NCBI GenBank assembly: GCA_038237435.1
Contig: JBBRYT010000001.1
Coordinates: 1-64,000, forward strand
Origin: JACCTI01 sp038237435
GTDB lineage: Bacteria; Verrucomicrobiota; Verrucomicrobiia; Chthoniobacterales; UBA10450
Reading direction: 5' to 3'
Length of the DNA stretch: 64,000 nt
The notes under the pieces are model-generated. The model was not told the DNA's origin. It was given only the letters and a program-made list of their open reading frames with translations, and ran no database searches. Every line of letters starts with the position of its first letter. The first letter of the stretch is position 1. Positions 1 to 7,149 of the stretch are shown here, in pieces. A program made the translations under genes and the position numbers.

Positions 1-1
1 G

Positions 2-661
2 CTAGCGGTGGTGCGCGTGCCCACGGAAGAGGAAGAACAGCTCCGCGTCATCCACCGCCAGCGCGAGCAGTTGGTGCGCACGCGCAAACAACTCGAAGCG
101 CACGGGCGCAGTCTCCTAGTCAATCACGGAATAGAACCGGGGCGGGGCCGCTGGTGGAAGGGAGCTTTAAGTAAGCTGGAGCTGCCAGAGTGGCTGGAGC
201 GGCGTCTGAGTTATCACCAGCCCATTCTGCTGCTTTTGGAGAAACAGATCCGGGAACTGACGCTGGAGTTAGAAAAGAGCGCGGCCCTGCAAACCCCGCG
301 CGGCCTGGGGAAGTTGAGCAGTGTGGTGCTCGACCGCGAGATAGGTAACTGGAGCCGCTTCCGTAATCGCCGCCAAGTGGGCAGTTACACCGGCTTATGT
401 CCGGGCGAATACAGCAGTGGGAAGACGCGGCACCAAAGCTGTGTGACCAAGCACGGTAATCCACGCTTAAGAGCGACCCTGGTCGAGACGGCCTGGCGCC
501 TGGTCCGCTTCCAGCCAGAGTATCGCGCGGTGCAGAAGTGGCACCACCGAGCGGGCCGGCGCGAAAAAAAAGCCATCGTGGCGGTGGCCCGGACTCTGGC
601 GGTGGACCTCTGGCGCATCCGCACCGGCCGCGTCCAGGCACAGGAGCTAGGCCTGATTTAA
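2..661 (+). CDS. IS110/IS1111-family transposase, 5' truncated by window edge
   Basis: C-terminal part of an IS110-type transposase (a DEDD/serine recombinase that acts with a bridge RNA in this family). The frame is open to the left edge, so the N-terminal DEDD half lies outside. Visible are a charged coiled-coil-like linker (QLRVIHRQREQLVRTRKQLE) and a Transposase_20 domain beginning RGLGKLSSVVL and continuing with YTGLCPGEYSSGKTRHQS and KHGNPRLRATLVETAW; the Ser-rich SSGKTRHQS is where the family's conserved serine sits. It ends in TAA at 659-661. The neighbour is an integron, and one branch of this family (IS1111-attC) targets cassette recombination sites. The family call is firm; the subgroup is inference. 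Confidence 0.85.
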   Translation, partial: LAVVRVPTEEEEQLRVIHRQREQLVRTRKQLEAHGRSLLVNHGIEPGRGRWWKGALSKLELPEWLERRLSYHQPILLLLEKQIRELTLELEKSAALQTPRGLGKLSSVVLDREIGNWSRFRNRRQVGSYTGLCPGEYSSGKTRHQSCVTKHGNPRLRATLVETAWRLVRFQPEYRAVQKWHHRAGRREKKAIVAVARTLAVDLWRIRTGRVQAQELGLI

Positions 662-1067
662 AGAAATGCAAGAGACTAGTTCGAGGGGAACAAAAAGGAG
701 CACTTAGCCTAACGAGTAGTTAACCAAATCATCACACTCACCACTTTGGAGCGTGGGCGTGGCCCGTTACCTAACCTGAAAAGGTTAACGTCCTTGTTCG
801 ACGCCTTAGATTGGGCCCGCGCCCCACGTTCCTCTTCCACAGAGATCGCATTGATCACATGGTGCTGAGACAAACAATGAGCTCACGTACGGATAGGAGT
901 AAGAGCCGTGGAACTACCAAAAGTCACGAGCCCAAAAGGAAGAGGAAGCGCTGCCAAGGAAACACCAACACCTTCAACCCAAAACCTAAACTAATGAACT
1001 AAATCAATCTAACCTGCACTTCGCGCTTGACCCCCTTCATAGGGGTTAGGTGTTAACGTTGTGGTTC
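662..1067. other. Non-coding stretch between IS110-type transposase and first integron gene
   Basis: No convincing gene. It holds an exact copy of the dispersed word GCCTAACGAGT (707-717), further core-like heptamers ACCTAAC (769-775) and ATCTAAC (1006-1012), and GTTAGGT (1045-1051). It may contain the right end of the insertion sequence, a possible structured RNA of the element, and remnants of gene-less or damaged cassettes. A 63-codon frame at 811-1002 is low-complexity and basic with no family resemblance, so I do not call it. Confidence 0.5.
1006..1051. other. Possible degenerate attC or terminator hairpin after the distal cassette
   Basis: Bounded by ATCTAAC (RYYYAAC type) and GTTAGGT (GTTRRRY type), the arrangement expected of an attC, and placed just past the stop of the distal cassette gene. 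At 46 bases it is shorter than normal attC sites and the inner arms do not pair well beyond CTAACC. An internal CCCC/GGGG hairpin (about 1030-1045) could instead act as a terminator. Weak call. Confidence 0.25.
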
Positions 1068-1430
1068 TCAAGGTGTCGCCGAAGAATTCTTTTTCGCGTG
1101 CCACGCTCGAATGGCTTCGTTGTAGGCGGCGACTTCGGCAACGAATACCCCGGTGACGTCGCAGCCGCCGACGATCTTAACGGGCAATCCTGTGGCGTCG
1201 TCCACGAGAGGTTTGCCAACGGACCAAGGTTTGCCGTAATACAGAATAACTACTCGACCCGCATTGATGTCTTCAGCAGCGGTCTGTGCGCCGCGTCTCT
1301 CAGCGTCCTGGACCGCTCTTGGGCTGTTATCAGAGGAGATCTGCGGCGCTTTGATAGGCGGTTTCTCCGGCTCACCGCCAGCGACAACGACAACAAACAG
1401 CACCATGACCAAAACGACGAGATACTTCAT
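1068..1430 (-). CDS. Integron cassette 2: small secreted protein of unknown function
   Basis: A 120-residue protein with an N-terminal hydrophobic signal (MKYLVVLVMVLFVVVVAGG) and a soluble, charged mature part. I do not recognise a domain. The ATG at 1428-1430 is chosen because an earlier TTG lies inside the attC and would put its core bases into the protein. The start sits only 3 bases past the cassette junction, typical of mobile cassettes that rely on an external promoter. The gene points away from the integrase, as expected for a cassette inserted through attI. A single Cys (in VGGCDVTG) is present. Function unknown. Confidence 0.7.
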   Translation of the reverse strand: MKYLVVLVMVLFVVVVAGGEPEKPPIKAPQISSDNSPRAVQDAERRGAQTAAEDINAGRVVILYYGKPWSVGKPLVDDATGLPVKIVGGCDVTGVFVAEVAAYNEAIRAWHAKKNSSATP

Positions 1431-1433
1431 AAC

Positions 1434-1560
1434 ACCTAACGAGAACAAGATGAGCGACGGCGGACGAAAGCGCGCGTCGCTCGGAGTGGAGTGGTGGAAG
1501 TCGCATCTTCAAAAGTGGAGCGTACAGCGGTCCGCCGTTCGCTCCATCGCCTGGTTAGAC
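1434..1560. other. attC recombination site of cassette 1 (127 bases)
   Basis: Left core ACCTAAC (1434-1440, RYYYAAC) and right core GTTAGAC (1554-1560, GTTRRRY). The two arms are extended imperfect inverted repeats: CTAACGAGAACAAGATGAGC on the left pairs with the complement of the right arm CTAACCAGGCGATGGAGC, and both continue through ACGGCGGAC. Length and organisation fit integron attC sites recognised as folded single strands. It begins exactly at the stop codon of the upstream cassette gene (1561-1563) and ends just before the next cassette's start. Confidence 0.85.
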
Positions 1561-1998
1561 CTATAGAGTCGGCTCTTCTGTTAAGCGAATATCCCATACG
1601 ACAAACTCTTCGATGTCCCTCGAATATCCCACGGCATCCAGGATCTTGGAACGGACCGGATATGTATTAATAGTGAAGAATCCGGCGCGTCCCTTGAAGC
1701 GAGCCGCCCCCTTAAAACGAAGGGTCTTTCGAAATGGGCTCCTGATGAACAAAGCGCTCAAACCGGCCGGCGACTTTGTAAGCTTCAGCATAACTGTGCT
1801 TTTCTTATCGCGTCCGTTCGCAGCGCGCGGATTTACGAGATGGTCGCCGCGCCGGTCGAAGGTAAACGCAGCACTCTCACCCATCCGCACCGATATCTTC
1901 TGCCGCAGCATGCCGACATCAACAGGTTGATACTGTTTCTGGGCGAACAAGAGAGTAGCCGATGCGACGAGCGTTGTAAGGACAAGAGTCGTTCGCAT
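1561..1998 (-). CDS. Integron cassette 1: secreted protein of unknown function
   Basis: A 145-residue protein with a signal peptide (MRTTLVLTTLVASATLLFAQ) and a basic, beta-rich mature part lacking Cys. No family recognised. It is the first cassette after the integrase: its ATG (1996-1998) lies 11 bases inside the attI-type junction GTCTAAC (2009-2015), and its stop abuts the attC at 1560. Transcription runs away from intI. Expression probably depends on a promoter in the attI/intI region. Being secreted, like the second cassette product, is common in environmental cassettes. Confidence 0.75.
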   Translation of the reverse strand: MRTTLVLTTLVASATLLFAQKQYQPVDVGMLRQKISVRMGESAAFTFDRRGDHLVNPRAANGRDKKSTVMLKLTKSPAGLSALFIRSPFRKTLRFKGAARFKGRAGFFTINTYPVRSKILDAVGYSRDIEEFVVWDIRLTEEPTL

Positions 1999-2008
1999 AA
2001 CGGGACAG

Positions 2009-2109
2009 GTCTAACGAGATGTAGGCGAACGTTCGTAAAACAAAGCGTCAAATTGTTCGTCTAATTCGGATTGCATCGGAGGACGGAATTTTGATAGTCT
2101 GCGGGCGGT
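2009..2109. other. attI-like region between integrase and first cassette
   Basis: GTCTAACGAGA at 2009-2019 gives the core heptamer of the attI/first-cassette junction (GTTAGAC on the cassette strand), matching the GTTAGAC of the attC at 1554-1560. The remaining 90 bases up to the integrase start form the expected attI and promoter space. On the minus strand a TTGACG hexamer (about 2045-2050) could be a -35 element of a cassette promoter, but I see no well-spaced -10. The identification rests on position plus the core heptamer. Confidence 0.65.
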
Positions 2110-3111
2110 ATGAACAATATTGAGCCCCAGGGGCACGGCGCGCGCAAGCCAAAATTGCTCGTGCAGGTCCGCCAGCTTCTGCGCACGCGGCGCTACAGCA
2201 TTCGCACGGAAGAGACTTACCTGGATTGGATCCGGCGTTTTATTCTTTTTCATGGCAAACGGCATCCGGCGGAGATGGGAGAAGAGGAAATTGCCCAGTT
2301 CCTGACTTACTTGGCGGTGAAGCGCAAAGTCTCTCCTTCGACGCAAAACCAAGCGCTGAGCGCTTTGCTTCTCTTGTACCTTAAATTCTTTGAGCGCAAG
2401 CTGGGGCGGTTCGAAGGAGCCGAGCGCGCGAGCCAGAAGGTCCGGGTGCCGGTAGTCTTGACGACCAAGGAGCTAGAAGCGGTTCTAGCACATGTGAGGC
2501 CTCCGTATCGTCTGATGGCGGAGCTACTTTATGGCAGTGGATTAAGGTTACTGGAATGTCTGCGACTGCGGGTGAAGGATGTGGATTTCGGTTACAGTCG
2601 AATCATTGTGCGCGATGGCAAAGGGGACAAGGATCGCGTGACCATGTTGCCCGGGCGGTTGCGGCGTCCTTTACAGGAACATCTGAGGCATGCGCGAGCG
2701 GTGCATGAGCGCGACGTAGCGCTCGGTTTTGGAAAGGTATTTCTGCCCGGGGCCTTGGAACGGAAATACCCCGCCGCCAGTCGCGCCTGGATGTGGCAGT
2801 ATGTTTTCGGAGCGCCGAAACGCTCGGAAGATCCGCGCAGTGGCGAAGTCCGCAGGCATCATGTGCTGGAGAAGGTGTTGCAGAATGCGGTGAAGCATGC
2901 GGTGCGGGCGGCTGGACTAACTAAGCCAGCCAGCTGTCATACCTTTAGGCATTCTTTTGCCACGCATTTACTAGAAGAGGGATACGACATTCGCACGGTG
3001 CAGGAATTACTCGGACACAAGGACGTAGCTACTACCATGATCTATACGCATGTGTTGAATAAGCCTGGGATAGCAGTGCGTAGCCCGCTGGATCGAGTCC
3101 ATGGTAGCTAA
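2110..3111 (+). CDS. intI: Integron integrase (IntI-type tyrosine recombinase)
   Basis: A 333-residue tyrosine recombinase that moves gene cassettes between attI and attC. The N-terminal SAM-like domain is at residues ~12-100 (LLRTRRYSIRTEETYLDWIRRF). The catalytic domain shows Arg in SGLRLLE (~143), HTFRHSFATHLLE (~279), LLGHKDVATTMIYTHV with the nucleophilic Tyr (~313). The integron-specific insert is clear: RRHHVLEKVLQNAVKHAVRA (~248-267), which separates IntI from XerC/D. The length is usual and the gene looks intact. It diverges from the cassettes, with attI beside its start. Codon use resembles the flanking DNA, as in a resident chromosomal integron. Confidence 0.93.
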   Translation: MNNIEPQGHGARKPKLLVQVRQLLRTRRYSIRTEETYLDWIRRFILFHGKRHPAEMGEEEIAQFLTYLAVKRKVSPSTQNQALSALLLLYLKFFERKLGRFEGAERASQKVRVPVVLTTKELEAVLAHVRPPYRLMAELLYGSGLRLLECLRLRVKDVDFGYSRIIVRDGKGDKDRVTMLPGRLRRPLQEHLRHARAVHERDVALGFGKVFLPGALERKYPAASRAWMWQYVFGAPKRSEDPRSGEVRRHHVLEKVLQNAVKHAVRAAGLTKPASCHTFRHSFATHLLEEGYDIRTVQELLGHKDVATTMIYTHVLNKPGIAVRSPLDRVHGS

Positions 3112-3278
3112 TGGCAAGCGTGATTCGCCTGCCGCTGAGACAGCGGCAGCTACAACGCCGGAACGGAGGCGACAGAATGTGGACCGCGAGAGCCGAAGGA
3201 CCGGCTTCAACGTAGCCGGCTACAGGGGCGGCTACAAGGCGGCGGCATCTCGAGGAAGGGCGGTAGCTAACGAGTGCT
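3112..3278. repeat. Palindromic intergenic DNA after the integrase
   Basis: No gene. It contains a perfect hairpin GCCGCT-GAGAC-AGCGGC (3131-3147), a perfect palindrome GTAGCCGGCTAC (3212-3223) followed by a partial repeat GGCGGCTAC, and an AGCTAACGAGT variant of the dispersed 11-mer (3265-3275). The hairpin lacks a T tract, so a REP-like repeat is as likely as a terminator. It separates the convergent integrase and oxidoreductase genes. Confidence 0.4.
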
Positions 3279-4391
3279 TCAATCGAGCTCTATTATTACT
3301 TTCCCTCGCGCGTGTCCTTCTTCCAGATAGCGGATAGCTTCGGAAACCTCGCTCAGCTTGTAGGTGCGGTCGATAACGGGCTTTACCTTCCCGGATTGCA
3401 TCATATCGGCCAGAAGAGTCAGGTCCTTTTGGCTGGTGTCTGCCATCATCATGCCCATTTGCTGGCTGACGAACGGCTTCAAGACCAGAGCGTGAATAAC
3501 GCGGCCGAGAGGACCTAGCCATTTGCCGTCCCTCGGGCCTCCGCCTCCTACCATGACGTATTTCCCATCTGGATTCAGGATACGCCGGCACTCGGACAAG
3601 GTGTGGTTGGGAACGTTGTCCAGGATGACGTCGTAGCGTTGCTCAGTCTTAGTGAAATCTTCTTTAGTATAATCAATGACGTGGTCTGCGCCGAGCGATC
3701 GCACCAGATCAACATTGCGCGTGCTGCAAACCCCGGTAACCTCCGCGCCTAACGCCTTGGCGATCTGCACCGCAAAGGTGCCTACGCCTCCGGACGCACC
3801 GTTAATCAGGACCTTCTGTCCGGGCTGAACCTTACCCTGATCACGCAGTCCTTGCAGGGCGGTAATGCCTGCGATGTTAACGGAAGCCGCTTGCTCAAAT
3901 GTGATGCTAGGCGGTTTGAGCGCCACTGCTCCAGTGGCGTTACGACATACATACTCAGCAAAGGCGCCGCCTCTCCCACCAAAGACTTCGTCACCTGGTT
4001 TGAACTGGGTGATGTTCTTGCCGACCGCTTCCACCGTGCCGGCAAAGTCAACACCGAGCCGTGTGTCCTTTGGTTTGCGCAGCCCGACGCCGAGGCGCAT
4101 GATCTTGGGCGTGCCCTCGATGAAATGCCAGTCATAGGGATTAACCGAGGCGGCGCGGACTCTTATCAGGAGTTGGTCATCAGTGGGCACCGGCTTCTCA
4201 ATCTCCGCCAGTTTTAGATTGGCCAGGCCGAAGTCGCAATAGACAATAGCTTTCATTGGGTTAGCCGGAGTAGCAGTGAGTTGCTCACAGTCGTTACTCG
4301 ATCTCCAGTAGCCGATAATTAGCGCTACCAATCCTACCACCAACAGGAGGACGATCACCCGGACAGTCCATTTAAAAATACTTCTTATCAT
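3279..4391 (-). CDS. Membrane-anchored NAD(P)-dependent medium-chain oxidoreductase (copy 1)
   Basis: A 370-residue member of the medium-chain dehydrogenase/quinone reductase superfamily. An N-terminal membrane segment (VIVLLLVVGLVALIIGYW, ~12-29) is followed by a GroES-like domain starting at MKAIVYCDFG (~46), then a Rossmann fold with INGASGGVGTFAVQIAKALG (~195) and a C-terminal GHARGKVIIELD. Structural Zn cysteines are absent, as in the quinone oxidoreductase-like branch. The substrate cannot be inferred. It is the last of four tandem relatives; the gap to the next gene is 12 bases and carries GCTTAACGA. The N-terminal anchor is unusual for this soluble family. Confidence 0.85.
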   Translation of the reverse strand: MIRSIFKWTVRVIVLLLVVGLVALIIGYWRSSNDCEQLTATPANPMKAIVYCDFGLANLKLAEIEKPVPTDDQLLIRVRAASVNPYDWHFIEGTPKIMRLGVGLRKPKDTRLGVDFAGTVEAVGKNITQFKPGDEVFGGRGGAFAEYVCRNATGAVALKPPSITFEQAASVNIAGITALQGLRDQGKVQPGQKVLINGASGGVGTFAVQIAKALGAEVTGVCSTRNVDLVRSLGADHVIDYTKEDFTKTEQRYDVILDNVPNHTLSECRRILNPDGKYVMVGGGGPRDGKWLGPLGRVIHALVLKPFVSQQMGMMMADTSQKDLTLLADMMQSGKVKPVIDRTYKLSEVSEAIRYLEEGHARGKVIIELD

Positions 4392-4403
4392 AGCTTAACG
4401 ACC

Positions 4404-5519
4404 TCATTCTAATGTTACTACTACTTTGCCCCGAGCGTGCCCTGTTTCAAGATATCGAAGAGCGTCCGCAGTTTGATTGAGTTTGTAAGTCTTGTCGATA
4501 ACCGGCTTCACCTTTCCAGTCTGCATGAGATCGCCCAAAATGGTGAGGTCCTTTTGGTTTAGCTCTGCAATATAAGTAATAAACTTCTCGTTGACGAAGC
4601 GTGACCGGAGATAGGCGTTAAGCGCGCCGAGCAAACGCAGGCCCATGCCGTCGTGCGCTCCCGCCCCTCCTATGCCGGCCATGACGCAGATGCCGTTGGG
4701 ATTCAAAATGTGCCGACGCTCGGAGAATGAATGATTGCCCACGAGGTCGAGGATCAGGTCGTAACGCTGCTCACCCTTGGTGAAATCCTCTTTCGTGTAA
4801 TCAATGACATGATCGGCGCCGATGGATCGGACAAGATCGACATTGCGCGTGCTGCATACGCCGGTCACTTCGGTGCCGAAGGACTTGGCTATCTGCACCG
4901 CGAAGGTGCCGACGCCTCCAGACGCGCCGTTTATCAGAACCTTCTGTCCCGATTGAATCTTGCCCATATCGCGAAGCCCTTGTAGGGCAGTGAGTGCTGC
5001 CACGGGGACAGAAGCCGCTTGTTCAAACGTTATGTTCTCAGGCTTGTGCGCCATGGTGCGGTCGGCCAAGCCACAGACATACTCAGCCAAGGCACCTCGC
5101 GCGGCGCCAAACACTTCATCACCCGGCTTGTAGTTAGTCACTTTACTGCCAACTGTTTCTACCGTTCCTGCGTAGTCAATACCTAGCCGGGTGTCCTTTG
5201 GTTTACGCATGCCAAAGATAGGGCGCATGGGCCACAGACCTCGAATGGTAAGGTCGAGTGGATTGAGAGATGCCGCACGGACTTTTACCAGAACCTGGTT
5301 GTCATTCGGAACCGGTTTTTCAATCTTAGTCAGACTAAGAACCTCAGGCCCCCCGTACTCACAATGGATAATAGCTTGCATCGGGTTACTAGGAGCCGCG
5401 CTGAGGCGATCGCAGTTGTTCGTCGAACGCCAGTAAGCTACAAAGCCAATCAGAAACGCCAGGGCCAACAGCAGTAGGATGACGCGTCCAGTCCACTTAA
5501 ATATTCGCTTTACCTTCAT
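4404..5519 (-). CDS. Membrane-anchored NAD(P)-dependent medium-chain oxidoreductase (copy 2)
   Basis: 371 residues, clearly paralogous to both neighbours. It has an N-terminal anchor (VILLLLALAFLIGFVAYW), then the YWRSTNNC juxtamembrane motif, the GroES-like domain from MQAIIHCEYGG with KIEKPVPNDNQVLVKVRAAS, and the nucleotide-binding INGASGGVGTFAVQIAKSFG with DHVIDYTKEDF. It probably reduces or oxidises carbonyl or quinone-type substrates using NADPH; the substrate is unknown. Co-transcribed with the flanking copies. The 40-base upstream gap holds ACCTAACGAGA (5521-5531) directly before the ATG. Confidence 0.85.
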   Translation of the reverse strand: MKVKRIFKWTGRVILLLLALAFLIGFVAYWRSTNNCDRLSAAPSNPMQAIIHCEYGGPEVLSLTKIEKPVPNDNQVLVKVRAASLNPLDLTIRGLWPMRPIFGMRKPKDTRLGIDYAGTVETVGSKVTNYKPGDEVFGAARGALAEYVCGLADRTMAHKPENITFEQAASVPVAALTALQGLRDMGKIQSGQKVLINGASGGVGTFAVQIAKSFGTEVTGVCSTRNVDLVRSIGADHVIDYTKEDFTKGEQRYDLILDLVGNHSFSERRHILNPNGICVMAGIGGAGAHDGMGLRLLGALNAYLRSRFVNEKFITYIAELNQKDLTILGDLMQTGKVKPVIDKTYKLNQTADALRYLETGHARGKVVVTLE

Positions 5520-5559
5520 GACCTAACGAGACAATGCATTAGCTATCCTTGGTGGCTCC

Positions 5560-6687
5560 CTAGTCGATCGTGATGGCGATCTTTCCCTGGACGTGGCCGG
5601 TTTCGAGATACTTGTAGGCGGCGGCGGTTTCATTAAACGGATAGGTCTTGGTAAGAGCAGGCGCGACCTTTCCGCTTTCCGTCAAATCGCGCAGAACGCC
5701 GAGATCTTTTTTGTTAATGTCGACGCCAAAGTTGACAAACTTCTCCTTCACAAATCGCGAGCGGAGGTACGTGGTCAATTGACCAACCACCCGGGATAAA
5801 GTTTCTTCGTGCATTCCTGAGCCGCCTATCCCGGCTAACACGCAGATACCCCCAGGCTTGAGGATGCGGCGGCGTTCCGCAAAAGAACGATTACTGACGA
5901 GATCGTAGACTACGTCATAACGCTGATCGCTTTTTGTGTAGTCCTCCTTCGTATAGTCAATCACATGATCGGCACCGAGCGATCGGACCATGTCCAGGTT
6001 TCTCGTGCTGCAGACGCCGGTTACTTCTGCGCCAAAAGCCTTGGCGATTTGCACGGCAAATGTCCCGACCCCTCCGGACGCACCATTGATCAGGACCTTT
6101 TGCCCTGCTTTCACTTGTCCCGTGTCGCGCAGGCCCTGTAAGGAAACAAGTGCGGTAGGGATCGACGCGGCTTGCTCGAAGGTGCTGTTGCTCGGTTTCA
6201 AAACTATCGCTCCAGCTTGCCTGACACAAATGTATTGGGCGAGAGCGCCTGCCTTTACCCCAAAGACTTCATCGCCGGACTTGAACTCGGTCACGTTCCT
6301 GCCGACCGCTTCAACCGTTCCGGAAAAGTCGGATCCCGGGCAGGTGTTTTTCGGCTTACGAAGTCCAAAAAGGAGCCTGCCGACACCGCCTTCCAACATG
6401 CCACCGTCGAAAAATCTTAGAGAAACGGCGCGCACGCGAACGAGAATCTGGTTGTCGTTCGGAACTGGCTTTTCGACTTGTTCAAGTTTCAGGACGTCAT
6501 CAGGCGAACCGTATTCGCAGTAACGAATAGCTTTCATCCGCTCAGCTCCGGGAGGGATGGTGCGTCCGCAGTCGTTAGTTGACCTCCAGTAGAGAACGAA
6601 GAGTAACAATCCGCCTAGTAGCATTAGACCTAGAACGGCAAGGCCGGTCCATTTCAGCACACGCTTAACGATGCGCCGTTGCTTCAT
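5560..6687 (-). CDS. Membrane-anchored NAD(P)-dependent medium-chain oxidoreductase (copy 3)
   Basis: 375 residues. It has an N-terminal anchor (GLAVLGLMLLGGLLLFVLYW, ~15-34), YWRSTNDC, a GroES-like domain from MKAIRYCEYG, a Rossmann motif INGASGGVGTFAVQIAKAFG, and a C-terminal TGHVQGKIAITID. Its ATG overlaps the TGA of the decayed fourth copy (6684-6687), showing how the tandem array was once translationally coupled. The GroES half differs from copies 1 and 2 (RFFDGGMLEGGVG), which suggests substrate divergence. Same operon; exact reaction unknown. Confidence 0.85.
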   Translation of the reverse strand: MKQRRIVKRVLKWTGLAVLGLMLLGGLLLFVLYWRSTNDCGRTIPPGAERMKAIRYCEYGSPDDVLKLEQVEKPVPNDNQILVRVRAVSLRFFDGGMLEGGVGRLLFGLRKPKNTCPGSDFSGTVEAVGRNVTEFKSGDEVFGVKAGALAQYICVRQAGAIVLKPSNSTFEQAASIPTALVSLQGLRDTGQVKAGQKVLINGASGGVGTFAVQIAKAFGAEVTGVCSTRNLDMVRSLGADHVIDYTKEDYTKSDQRYDVVYDLVSNRSFAERRRILKPGGICVLAGIGGSGMHEETLSRVVGQLTTYLRSRFVKEKFVNFGVDINKKDLGVLRDLTESGKVAPALTKTYPFNETAAAYKYLETGHVQGKIAITID

Positions 6688-7122
6688 TGGACGGTGATGA
6701 CGATCTTGCCTCGGGCGTGGCCTTGCTCGAGGTAGCTAAGCGCCTTTGCCGTTTCAATCATCGGATAGGCCTCTCTACTACCGGAGTCAGCTTGCCTTCC
6801 GCCATTAAGTCGCAGTCCGAAGATGAACGGACCAAGAGCGGGCCGCGGACCATGGTATCAATTGCGTTAAGAGATGCGGCGCGGACTTTAACCAGAAGTT
6901 GGTTGTCGTTAGGTACCGGCTTCTCAATCTCTGCGAGCTTGAGCACATCAGACGGCCCGTACTCGCAAAACTGAATTGCCTTCATGACCTCACCTCGCGG
7001 AGGAACGCCCTGTGCACAGTGTTGCTCGAACGCCGGTAGGCTACCAATCCTGACAGGAGCGCCAATATCAACGCGAACAGCGTCGCTCGCGCACTCCACT
7101 TCAGGATGCGTGCTATGCTCAT
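6684..7122 (-). pseudogene. Decayed fourth copy of the membrane-anchored oxidoreductase
   Basis: Three pieces of one gene survive in shifted frames. (i) ATG at 7120-7122 gives MSIARILKWSARATLFALIL..GLVAYRRSSN, the family anchor, ending in a TGA. (ii) A second frame gives MKAIQFCEYGPSDVLKLAEI and EKPVPNDNQLLVKVRAASLN, the start of the GroES domain. (iii) After an internal deletion of most of the protein, a third frame gives ALSYLEQGHARGKIVITVQ, the C-terminal end. At least two frame changes and a loss of about 250 codons make it non-functional. It lies in line with three intact paralogues. Confidence 0.85.
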
Positions 7123-7149
7123 GGATCTTCTGTTGGGATAGGAGCGCGG

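Noticed and set aside
811..1002. 63-codon plus-strand frame in the non-coding stretch
   Set aside because: Basic low-complexity translation, no ribosome site, no recognisable domain.
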